Below, in pieces: positions 9,671 through 19,005 of a stretch of DNA of 64,000 nt (the first letter of the stretch is position 1; every line of letters begins with the position of its first letter). The translations under genes and the position numbers were made by a program. The stretch comes from Bacteroides rodentium JCM 16496 (GTDB lineage Bacteria; Bacteroidota; Bacteroidia; Bacteroidales; Bacteroidaceae): the NCBI RefSeq assembly GCF_000614125.1, contig NZ_BAKJ01000024.1:1-64000 (forward strand), written 5' to 3'. The notes beneath the pieces were generated by a model, which was not told the DNA's origin, made no database searches, and saw only the letters and a list, made by a program, of their open reading frames with translations.

Positions 9671-11620
9671 TTAGCGAATGACCGCAGCGAATCCACCGTT
9701 GCGTGCCAAACGGACAGTAATGCGGTCACCTTTCTTCAAGGACTGCTCCTGCTTGCGGTAGTCCATGGCCTGGCGGTCAGCATTGATGCCGTCTTCAAAA
9801 GAGGTCATGAGATAAGTTTTTCCTTCTTGCAGAAAATCGAGGGAGATGTTGAAGGTCCGTTCGCGTTCGCGGTTGTTGGTCATGCCACCTATATACCATT
9901 GTTCTCCTTTGCGTTTGGCCACGATGGCATACTCTCCTGCTTTGGCTTCGAGGGCGATGGTTTCGTCCCATGTTTGGGGTACTTGGGTGATGAAACGTGT
10001 ACACTCGTCGTTGCGATAGTAGAGAGTGGGGTTGTCTGCCATCATCTGCAGGCCGGTTTCAAAGAGGACGAAGAGTGCCATCTGATAGGCACGTGTGCCG
10101 ATGCTGGCAGAATTGGGACGTTCGGAACGGTAGACCTCAGGCTGCATGCTGAGCATGGCACCGGGAGTATAGTCCATGGCTCCTACTGCGTTGCGTATGA
10201 AGGGGAGGTAGACACTGTTGTCGGGACGGCATCCCCCCATTTGTTCCATACCTCTCACACCTTCGTAGGAGAGTACGTTGGGATATTTGTATTCTAATCC
10301 GGCAGGTTTGAAGGCACCGTGGAAGTCAACGAAGAGATGGTGTTTGGCAGCTTCATGTGCCACGCGTTCATAGAAGTTCACCATCCATTGGTCGCTACGA
10401 TCCATGAAATCTATTTTTACGCCTTTCACGCCCCACTTTTCGAAAGTTTCGAATAGGTCGAAGTGATTTTCTACCGTAAGCCAAGTGAGCCATAACACAA
10501 TGCCTACGTTTTTCTCTTTGCCGTAGCGGATGAGTTCGTGTACGTCTACCGTGGGATTGGGCGTATAGGGGTCGCGGGTGTTCATGGCCCAGCCTTCGTC
10601 CATTACTATATATTCTACGCCATAATGGGATGCGAAGTCGATGAAGTACTTGTAGGTGTCAAGGTTGCAACCTGCTTGGAAGTCCACGTCGGAACCGTAG
10701 GGTGTAGCTCCGTTCCACCATTCCCAGCTGGCCAGCCCGGGTTTAATCCAAGAGGTGTCTTCTATGATATTCTTTTCAGCAAGGCGATAGGATAGAGTGT
10801 TTTCTATAAGTTTGCGGTCATCGTCGGTAATGACGAAGTAACGCCACGGATAACTGCGCTTTCCTGTGGTACGGGCTATGTAGTTGGCTTCTTTCAGAAT
10901 CTTGAGACTGCGGTCGCCGTCTTCTCCGAACTCAAGAGGCAGACGGGGGAAGACGGAGGTGATGCCGCCTTGTCCGTCACTCTTCAGGAACATGGCGGGA
11001 TAGTCTGTCAGATTGGTTTCACTCATGAGGATTTTGTCACCTTTGGGTGTGCTGGCTAAAAGGGGAAGCAGAGCCATGCGATTGGAGTTTTTCCACTCGC
11101 TGCTTGTTTGGTGGCGATATTCTTCTTCATAGGAAGTCTTGAAGCCGTCAGGTTGCTGAAGATGTAGCAGGCAGCCATCCACAAGGTTCAGGTGGAGGAT
11201 TTCGTTCATTATTTCTTGCTCGCCTTTCAGGTCAGTGAGGAAACGGTAGGCGAATCCGTCGTCAAAGGCACGAAACTCTACCGAATATCCCTCTTTGAAC
11301 TTCAGTAGCAATTGGTTGTAGCAGTTGGTTATAGTAGAGAATTTCAGGGGCACGATGGGAGTCAGTTCCTCGCTTACGCTTTGGCGTATTGCCTTGTTCA
11401 GTTTAGGATGGATGCCCAGCTGATGGTTGGCGGTTTCCAGACCGATGACACAGTTGTCTATCAGTGTTTGGTTTCCTTGGGTTACATCATATTGGATTTG
11501 ATCGGTCAGCTCCACCGAGATGCGGAGGTTTCCGTCGGGTGAAACCAGTTGATGTACTTTCTGTCCGGAAGCGGTCAGTGAGAGGCAGAGAACTGCCGAG
11601 AGTAGGAATTGTTTTTTCAT
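9671..11620 (-). CDS. Glycoside hydrolase family 97 enzyme, probable alpha-galactosidase
   Basis: The 649-residue protein starts at MKKQFLLSAVLCLSLTASG (a signal peptide ending near ASGQK); an upstream in-frame start at 11695 gives no sensible leader and was not used. The N-terminal beta-sandwich covers about residues 25-270, followed by the catalytic barrel with SWEWWNGATPYGSDVDF, YIVMDEGW and GVKIDFMDRSDQ. The Asp in KIDFMDR matches the nucleophile position of the retaining branch of GH97, which includes alpha-galactosidases; inverting members such as SusB lack it. In B. thetaiotaomicron a GH97 belongs to a mannan locus and is linked to galactose side chains of fungal galactomannan. Cleavage of alpha-galactose here is an inference from that context. 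The frame is intact. Confidence 0.85.
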   Translation of the reverse strand: MKKQFLLSAVLCLSLTASGQKVHQLVSPDGNLRISVELTDQIQYDVTQGNQTLIDNCVIGLETANHQLGIHPKLNKAIRQSVSEELTPIVPLKFSTITNCYNQLLLKFKEGYSVEFRAFDDGFAYRFLTDLKGEQEIMNEILHLNLVDGCLLHLQQPDGFKTSYEEEYRHQTSSEWKNSNRMALLPLLASTPKGDKILMSETNLTDYPAMFLKSDGQGGITSVFPRLPLEFGEDGDRSLKILKEANYIARTTGKRSYPWRYFVITDDDRKLIENTLSYRLAEKNIIEDTSWIKPGLASWEWWNGATPYGSDVDFQAGCNLDTYKYFIDFASHYGVEYIVMDEGWAMNTRDPYTPNPTVDVHELIRYGKEKNVGIVLWLTWLTVENHFDLFETFEKWGVKGVKIDFMDRSDQWMVNFYERVAHEAAKHHLFVDFHGAFKPAGLEYKYPNVLSYEGVRGMEQMGGCRPDNSVYLPFIRNAVGAMDYTPGAMLSMQPEVYRSERPNSASIGTRAYQMALFVLFETGLQMMADNPTLYYRNDECTRFITQVPQTWDETIALEAKAGEYAIVAKRKGEQWYIGGMTNNRERERTFNISLDFLQEGKTYLMTSFEDGINADRQAMDYRKQEQSLKKGDRITVRLARNGGFAAVIR

Positions 11621-12116
11621 GTTCTTAGCTTTTGGATTTTTATAATATACAAAAATAGTTTGTATTCTGCAGCAAATGTGTGCCATTTGTGACATAAATG
11701 TATGAAATCATGCCACAGACGGCTTTTTATATATCTATGTCGCGAATCTGTACAGTATGGGAGTGAAGGATGGGCTACCTTTGTATTGAAGCTGGGCATC
11801 GGATTCTTGTACTTTGTTCCAAGGTTGCGGATGTCTGTTTCCAAACTGCGGATATCTGTCCCAAGCTTTGGGACTTCTATCCCAAGGCTTGGGATAGAAC
11901 CGGGCCTATGTTTCTTCAAGCTTCAGTATTTGTTCTTCCAAACTTTGTAGCATATATTTCGGATTTTTTTTATCAATATCCCACACGTCAGAGTACTATT
12001 GTTGCCGGATGCAGGCTAAGGAAAGGAGATGGAAAGAGCGGTTATACGGGTAGAGTAAGCAGTACATTCATAAAGAGGAATGCGGTGGTTTATATCGAGC
12101 AGACATTATTTTTTAA
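11621..12116. other. Divergent intergenic region between GH97 and the GH38 operon
   Basis: About 500 bp hold a possible minus-strand -7 box TATTTTTG (11657-11650) for GH97, a palindrome array (11817-11894) and an A/T-rich leader before GH38. Open frames on both strands across the array show seven-residue repeats, but these follow from the 21-bp DNA period and were not called as genes. HTCS binding sites are expected here but cannot be identified by eye. Confidence 0.5.
11817..11894. repeat. Array of four short palindromes, period 21 bp
   Basis: Four 15-bp units start at 11817, 11838, 11859 and 11880: TTCCAAGGTTGCGGA, TTTCCAAACTGCGGA, TCCCAAGCTTTGGGA and TCCCAAGGCTTGGGA. Spacers are 6 bp. The last two are perfect palindromes around the central base. 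Similar arrays with other core sequences lie at 33413-33472, 44901-45028 and 52316-52425. Confidence 0.75.
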
Positions 12117-15100
12117 ATGAAAAACAATAATAACAGAACCATGAAAAAGAGACGAACGCTGACGGGGAAGGCCCGTCTGATTGTGGGAGCCGTGTTGCTG
12201 GCCATTGCCGGTGGACCGATGTCGGCTCAGACCGTCGCACCTAAGAAGGCGAAAGCGTACATGGTGGCGGATGCCCACTTGGACACGCAGTGGAATTGGG
12301 ACATCCAGACCACCATCAAGGAGTATGTTTGGAATACGTTGAACCAAAACCTCTTCCTTCTGAAACAATATCCCGACTACATCTTCAACTTCGAAGGCGG
12401 CGTGAAGTATGCTTGGATGAAGGAGTATTTTCCTCGCGAGTACGAACTGATGAAAGAGTACGTGAAGAAGGGACGCTGGCACGTGAGCGGAGCCAGTTGG
12501 GATGCCACCGACACTTTAGTGCCCTCCATCGAGTCGTTCATCCGCAACGTGATGTTAGGGCAGGAGTTCTATCGCAACGAACTGGGTGTGGAAAGCACCG
12601 ACATCTTCCTGCCCGACTGCTTCGGTTTCGGCTGGACGCTGCCCACCGTAGCCTCCCATTGCGGGCTCATCGGTTTCTCCTCGCAGAAGCTGGATTGGCG
12701 TACCAATCCTTTCTATGGCGATAGCAAGCATCCTTTCACCGTCGGATTATGGAAAGGCGTGGACGGAGCTTCCATTATGTTAGCGCACGGCTACGACTAT
12801 GGTCGGCGTTGGGAGAACGAAGACCTATCCGAAAACAAAAAACTGCTCGACCTCTCCAAGCGCACGCCGCTGAATACCGTTTACCGCTACTACGGCACGG
12901 GTGACGTGGGCGGTTCGCCCACCATCGCTTCCGTGGCTTCCGTGGAGAAAGGTCTCAAGGGGAACGGGCCACTGAAGATTATCAGTGCCACCAGCGACCA
13001 ACTGTTCAAGGACTACCAGCCCTACAGCTGCCATTCCGAACTGCCCGTCCATGACGGCGAGCTGCTGATGGACGTTCATGGCACTGGTTGTTACACCTCG
13101 CAAGCTGCCATGAAGCTCTATAACCGCCAGAATGAACTTTTGGGTGATGCTGCCGAACGTGCTTCTGTAGCTGCTGCTCTCTTGGGTGTTGCCGAATATC
13201 CCGGCAAGAGCCTGACGGAGTCTTGGCGGCGCTTTATCTTCCATCAGTTCCACGACGATTTGACGGGTACCAGTATTCCTCGCGCCTACGAGTTCTCTTG
13301 GAACGATGAATTGCTCTCCCTGAAGCAGTTTTCGGGCATCTTGGCTTATGCCGTCGAAGGTGTGGCGGGCAAGCTCGACACGCGCGTCAAGGGAACTCCC
13401 ATAGTGCTCTATAACGCCGCCGGATTCGAGGCTACCGACGTGGTGACGATGGAGGTGGAGGCTGTCCGTTTCCCCAAAGGCGTGGCCGTATATGACGAAC
13501 AAGGCAAGCGGGTGGCTTCGCAGTTGGTGTCATATACCGGCGGAAAGGTTCGCTTGTTGGTAGAGGCCACCGTACCTGCCAACGGATATGCGGTTTACGA
13601 TGTACGCCTCTCGGGAAAGGGCGTCGAGACGGTTGCCACGGAAGCCGCAAGCATTGAAAACTCGCTCTACAAACTGACGTTGGACAAGAACGGCGACATC
13701 ACCTCGCTGCTCGACAAGAAAAATAACAAGGAGTTGGTGAAAGCGGGCAAAGCCATCCGCCTCGCCCTCTTTACCGAAAACGAATCGTTCGATTGGCCTG
13801 CATGGGAGATATTGAAGAAGACCGTGGATGCCGCTCCCGTCTCCATCACCGGCGACGTGAAGATGACCCTCTGCGAGAACGGCGCGTTGCGCAAGACCCT
13901 CTGCGTGGAGAAGCGTCATGGCGAATCCTTCTTCCGCCAATACATCCATCTGTATGAAGGTGCGTTGGCGCACCGCATCGATTTCAGCAACGAAGTGGAC
14001 TGGCACTCTGCCAATGCCCTGCTGAAAGCCGAATTTCCCCTCAATCTGGACAACGAGAAGGCCACCTATGACTTGGGCGTGGGCAGCGTGCAGCGTGGAA
14101 ACAACACCCTGACCGCCTACGAGGTATATGCACAGTACTGGGCCGACTTGACGGATGCCAATGGTTCTTATGGCGTGTCCATCATAAACGACAGCAAGTA
14201 CGGCTGGGACAAACCCGACAACAACACTCTGCGCCTCACCTTGCTGCATACTCCGAAGACCAAAGGAAACTATGCTTACCAAGACCGCCAGGACTTCGGT
14301 CACCATACCTTTACTTATAGTTTGGTGGGCCATGCAGGTGCTTTGGACCTCGTGCAGACCCGTGAAGATGGCGAAGTGCTGAACCAGCGCATCAAGCGTT
14401 TGCCACCGGAAAGCACAAGGGCGAATTGGGTAAGAGCTATTCATTGGCCTCTTCCGACAATCGTAACGTCATCATCAAGGCGTTGAAGAAAGCCGAAAGC
14501 TCCGACGAATACGTGGTACGCGTGTATGACGCAGCCGGTAAGCAGGTACAAAAGGCCTCGATTGTCTTTGCCGACAACCTTGTGGCTGCTGTAGAGGCAG
14601 ATGGTACGGAAAAGACCATCGGCAAGGCCGCATTCAGCGGAAACCGCCTTGAAGTGTCTGTCAAGCCGAACGGTATCTCCACTTATAAGGTGCGCTTCGC
14701 CTCCGACAAGCAGGCGCAGGCCGTCGGTAAAGTCCTGCCGTTGGCATACGACAAGAAGTGTTTCAGCTGGAACGAGTTCAAGGCTTCCGCCGACTTTGAC
14801 TCCGGCTACTCTTACGCCGCCGAACTGATACCCGTCGAAATGCAGGTGAACGGCGTTTCCTTCAAGTTGGAGACGCGTGAAGAACTGAACGGTATGGCTT
14901 GCAAGGGCAATGTGCTGAAACTGCCTGCCGACCGTGCATACAACCGCCTTTACCTCCTGGCTGCCTCCGCTTCGGACGAAGACGTGAAGGGAACGTTCCG
15001 CGCGGGCAAGTCCGAGCAAGAAATCATCGTGCCCTCTTACACCGGTTTTATCGGTCAGTGGGGACACACCGGACATACGGAAGGTTACTTGAAAGATGCC

Positions 15101-15769
15101 GAAGTGGCCTACGTGGGCACGCACCGCCATGCGGGCGAGGGCGACCAGCCGTATGAGTTCACTTATATGTTTAAGTTCGCCATCGACCTGCCCGAAAAGG
15201 CTACCGAAGTGGTGCTGCCTGATAACGAAGACATCGTTATCTTTGCCGCTACGCTGGCCAATGACACGGCGGTTCCCGTCCGTTCCGCTTCCCGTCTGTT
15301 CCGCACGGCAAACAAGTGCGACGACTATCAAGCGGAAGGCTCCGTGCAGAAAGTGAACATCCTGACGCAGGAGATGGTGATGGGTTGCTCCAGCTACGTG
15401 AACGAGAAGGAGAAACCCGCTTGCATGGTGGACGGCGACGAAAACACCAAGTGGTGTGCCATTGCTGGAATGCCCCACTACGTGGACTTCGATTTAGGTA
15501 GCGAGAGAAGCATCAAAGGCTGGAAGATACTGAACGCTGCCGCTGAAAACCATTCATACGTCACCTCCACATGCTTCCTGCAAGGAAAGAGCGACAAGAA
15601 CGGCGAATGGCGCACGCTGGACTACGTGCTGGGAAACAGGGCGAACGTGGTGAACCGCATGCTGAACAAGGCTGAAAACGTCCGCTACCTGCGTCTGCTG
15701 GTTACTCAGCCTATGCAGTCGGCCACCGGCAAGGATGCGCGCATTTACGAAATGGAAGTGTATGAATAA
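12117..15769 (+). CDS. GH38 alpha-mannosidase with C-terminal discoidin-like domain (frame broken once)
   Basis: GH38 enzymes are zinc-dependent retaining alpha-mannosidases. The signal peptide region ends near GGPMSAQ. The metal-binding start ADAHLDTQWNW and the nucleophile block LPDCFGFGWTLP are both seen in the N-terminal 200 residues, followed by the helical and beta-sandwich domains of the family. The C-terminal about 130 residues (from CSSYVNEKEKPACMVDGDENT) look like an F5/8-type carbohydrate-binding domain. The break is near 14395; one base after ATCAA joins the frames and gives about 1217 residues. The start may be 12117 or the ATG at 12141. It is the first gene of the plus-strand mannan operon, and probably periplasmic, trimming mannose from imported oligosaccharides. 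Confidence 0.9.
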
Positions 15770-15802
15770 GCAAGGCAGTCGCTTCCTGTCCATTCTTCAT
15801 AG

Positions 15803-15830
15803 GGCACGGGTTTTTCCCGTGCCTTTTTTT
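15803..15830 (+). terminator. Intrinsic terminator after GH38
   Basis: GGCACGGG (15803-15810) pairs with CCCGTGCC (15816-15823), followed by seven T. It lies 34 bp after the GH38 stop and implies that the downstream genes have their own promoter. Confidence 0.75.
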
Positions 15831-16052
15831 GCCTTGTTTGGTTTAGGCAGCAGATGATACTGATTGGAAGATGACCATTGATGAAAGAATTCCGGGGGCT
15901 GAAAATTGCCTTGTAAGTGCTTGAAATACGGAACGTTAAAAAGATGAGGGATTGTGTACTTGTTTCGTGACAAACTTATCTCAAAATTCTGCCATGTCTT
16001 AAATATAGACTGTTATGTCACGGATTGATATATCGTTTTGGGGGTTACTCCC

Positions 16053-16060
16053 TATCTTTG
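16053..16060 (+). promoter_or_regulatory. -7 box before the GH76-GH125 genes
   Basis: TATCTTTG matches TAnnTTTG. A TTTG at 16037-16040 is too close (12 bp) to be a normal -33 box, as expected if an activator such as the HTCS is needed. Confidence 0.4.
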
Positions 16061-16151
16061 CAATTGTTTTTAATAGGATTTATATATAGATAGGAGACTC
16101 CTCAAAGAGAGTGAAAAGAAAAAGTAGAACCATTTTAATGCCATTGAAAAA

Positions 16152-17379
16152 ATGAAAAACTCAAAGAAAAACCTTCTCTGCCTGTTGGCATGCGCCTTGG
16201 CAGTGGTGGGATGCAAGACACAGAAAGAACCGGCTGTAGCGGACAACACCATGCTGGTCAGATCTACACAAACACTTGATTCCTTATATGCTTACTATTC
16301 CGCACCGGGCACCTGCCTGTTGCGTGAGAATTGCCCTTCGGACGTGGAAGCTATACTGCCACTTATCTGGCTTCCGAGGAACAGAAGAACCATCCAATCT
16401 TTACTCTTATTTATGGCCTTATTCCGGTACTTTTTCCGCAGTGAATGCACTGATGGAAGCCACTAAAGATAATAAGAAAGATTTCGGGAACTACCGGAAA
16501 TTGCTTGATGAGAAAGTGCTTCCGGGACTTGCCGAATACTTCGACACCCGCCGCACGCCCGAAGCGTATGCTTCTTACATCAAGGACGCTCCGTTGTCCG
16601 ACCGTTTTTATGATGACAACGTGTGGCTCGGCATCGACTTCACCGATGTCTATCTGATGACTCGTCAGGAAAGTTATCTGCAGAGTGCCAAACTCATTTG
16701 GAAGTTTATTGAAAGCGGTATGGATGACCGCTTAGGAGGCGGCATCTACTGGTGCGAGCAGAAGAAAGAGTCGAAGAACACCTGTTCCAACGCTCCCGGC
16801 TCTGTCTTTGCCCTAAAGCTTTTCAAGGCTACGCAAGACAGTGCCTATTTAGAGAAGGGAAAAGGCTTGTACGAATGGACTAAGGCGGCATTGCAGGACA
16901 CTACCGATTACCTCTACTTCGACAACATGCGTTTGGACGGTGAGATAGGACGTGCCAAGTTTGCCTACAACAGCGGGCAGATGATGCAGTCGGCCACCTT
17001 GCTCCATCAGCTTACCGGCAACGAACAGTATCTGAAGGATGCACAGGCACTTGCCGCCGCTTGTCACAATTACTTCTTCACGGAGTTTACGCCCACAGAG
17101 GGAGAACCGTTTCGTATGTTGAAGAAGGGCGATGTATGGTTCACCGCCGTTATGTTACGCGGTTTCATGGAGCTCTATCAAACGGACGGAAACAAGACTT
17201 ATCTTGATTCCTTTACTCGCAGTCTGGACTATGCCTGGACGCATGCCCGTGAAGATAACGGCCTTTTCAATACCGATTTCACCGGCAAGAGCCGCGACAA
17301 TCGTAAATGGCTGCTGACACAAGCCGCCATGGTAGAGATGTACGCGCGTTTGGCCGTGTCCGCTAATCAGCCTTTATAA
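16152..17379 (+). CDS. GH76 alpha-1,6-mannan hydrolase, periplasmic lipoprotein type (frame broken twice)
   Basis: A lipoprotein signal (CLLACALAVVGC, Cys near residue 21) is followed by KTQKEP, with no acidic run after the Cys, so it is probably kept inside the outer membrane. The catalytic part carries DRFYDDNVWLGIDF with the paired Asp typical of GH76, then GGGIYWCEQKKESKNTCSNAPG and FAYNSGQMMQSATLLHQLTG, all family hallmarks. Breaks near 16353 and 16392 each need one base; the joined product reads TATYLASEEQKNHPNLYSYLW and is about 409 residues long. GH76 enzymes cut the alpha-1,6-mannan backbone. With a second, surface-type GH76 in the same operon, this one likely cuts imported oligosaccharides. 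Confidence 0.85.
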
Positions 17380-17399
17380 ATTAAAACGAATCAGACCAA

Positions 17400-18863
17400 A
17401 TGAAAAAGAGAAACATTACCTTGTGCGCTGTTGCCATGCTCTGTATGCAGGGCTATGCCAAGGCAGACACTTTTACCTTGAAAGGTGACAACACTTGTGT
17501 GGAGAACTATGCTCGGATGACTGCTGCTTACAAGAGCAATCGTCCAAAAATGAAGAAACGCCTTTTTACCTCAAAAGGTGTGGAAGCTGAGATTGTTCGC
17601 GTGAAGAAGATGCTTACCAATCCTAAGTTGGCGTGGATGTTTGAGAATTGCTTCCCTAATACGCTTGACACTACTGTGCACTTTCGTATGCTGGACGGTA
17701 AACCCGATACTTTTGTTTATACCGGTGATATCCATGCTATGTGGCTACGTGACTCCGGTGCGCAGGTGTGGCCATATGTGCAGTTAGCCAACAATGATGC
17801 GCAATTGAAAGAGATGCTCGAAGGTGTCATCCGTCGTCAGTTCCTTTGTATCAATATTGACCCGTATGCCAATGCTTTCAACGACGGACCTACAGGTGGC
17901 AACTGGATGACTGACTTGACAGACATGAGGCCCGAACTGCACGAGCGCAAATGGGAGATAGACTCTCTTTGTTACCCGCTTCGTCTGGCTTACCAGTATT
18001 GGAAAGTAACCGGTGACAGCAGTATCTTCGACGGTGAATGGATGAGGGCAATTACTGCTATCCTGAAGACTTTCAAGGAACAGCAGCGTAAGGACAGCGT
18101 AGGTCCTTACCATTTTCAACGCAAGACGGAACGTGCCCTCGATACGTTGAACAACGAGGGCTTGGGTGCTCCGGTCAAACCGGTGGGACTGATTGTTTCC
18201 GCTTTCCGTCCATCGGACGATGCCACTACGCTTCAGTACCTGGTCCCTTCCAACTTTTTTGCTGTCTCTTCTTTGAGAAAGGCCGCTGAAATTTTGACGG
18301 AAGTAAACAAGGAAACATCCTTAGCCAAAGAATGTACCGATTTGGCAGCCGAAGTGGAGGCAGCCCTGAAGAAATATGCCACTTACAATCATCCCGAGTT
18401 TGGAACAATCTATGCGTTTGAAGTAGATGGATTCGGTAATCATCTGTTAATGGACGATGCCAATGTGCCCAGCCTTCTTGCCATGCCTTATTTGGGTGAT
18501 GTGGACGTAAACGACCCTATCTATCAGAATACACGCCGCTTTGTGTGGAGTGGCAGTAACCCCTACTTTTTTAAAGGTAAAGCCGGCGAAGGTATCGGAG
18601 GTCCGCACATTGGTTATGATATGGTGTGGCCTATGAGTATCATGATGAAGGCATTCACCAGTCAGAATGATGAGGAGATAAAGATTTGTATCAAAATGCT
18701 GATGGATACGGATGCCGGTACAGGATTCATGCACGAGTCTTTCCACAAGGATGACCCCACTAACTTTACCCGTGCATGGTTCGCTTGGCAGAACACGTTG
18801 TTTGGGGAATTGATTCTGAAATTAGTGAACGAGGGTAAAGTAGATTTACTGAACAGTTTGTAA
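17400..18863 (+). CDS. GH125 exo-alpha-1,6-mannosidase
   Basis: This 487-residue protein has a signal peptide ending near YAKADTF and no lipobox, so it should be soluble in the periplasm. The family pattern is clear: YTGDIHAMWLRDSGAQVWPY near residues 113-132, then CINIDPYANAFNDGPTGGNW and ELHERKWEIDSLCYPLRLAY. GH125 enzymes remove alpha-1,6-linked mannose from the non-reducing end, without a metal ion. It follows the GH76 gene by 20 bp, so the two are surely cotranscribed. It would convert the alpha-1,6-manno-oligosaccharides released by GH76 into mannose. The frame is intact. Confidence 0.93.
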   Translation: MKKRNITLCAVAMLCMQGYAKADTFTLKGDNTCVENYARMTAAYKSNRPKMKKRLFTSKGVEAEIVRVKKMLTNPKLAWMFENCFPNTLDTTVHFRMLDGKPDTFVYTGDIHAMWLRDSGAQVWPYVQLANNDAQLKEMLEGVIRRQFLCINIDPYANAFNDGPTGGNWMTDLTDMRPELHERKWEIDSLCYPLRLAYQYWKVTGDSSIFDGEWMRAITAILKTFKEQQRKDSVGPYHFQRKTERALDTLNNEGLGAPVKPVGLIVSAFRPSDDATTLQYLVPSNFFAVSSLRKAAEILTEVNKETSLAKECTDLAAEVEAALKKYATYNHPEFGTIYAFEVDGFGNHLLMDDANVPSLLAMPYLGDVDVNDPIYQNTRRFVWSGSNPYFFKGKAGEGIGGPHIGYDMVWPMSIMMKAFTSQNDEEIKICIKMLMDTDAGTGFMHESFHKDDPTNFTRAWFAWQNTLFGELILKLVNEGKVDLLNSL

Positions 18864-19005
18864 AAACAGAAATTATTTAAAATCAATAAAGTGCGCTGGA
18901 ATGAGGATTGGGATACAAATTGCATGAATTGGTTGTTCGTTGATATTATTTGTGTTCTTTTCCTTTTTTTATCGTGATTTATTATAATGTTTAATCTTAA
19001 AGAAT

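Larger units (their letters stand above)
15770..16151. other. Gap between GH38 and the first GH76 gene
   Basis: It holds the GH38 terminator and a -7 box TATCTTTG at 16053-16060 about 90 bp before the GH76 start. The rest is A/T-rich with no frame or repeat that I can support. Confidence 0.5.

Noticed and set aside
11617..11950. Small coiled-coil proteins with heptad repeats on both strands
   Set aside because: The seven-residue period is a direct result of the 21-bp DNA array and appears in opposite strands alike; no ribosome site or conserved start was seen.
14426..15769. Separate gene for the C-terminal part of GH38
   Set aside because: The frame continues GH38 text directly once one base is added and begins inside a conserved domain.
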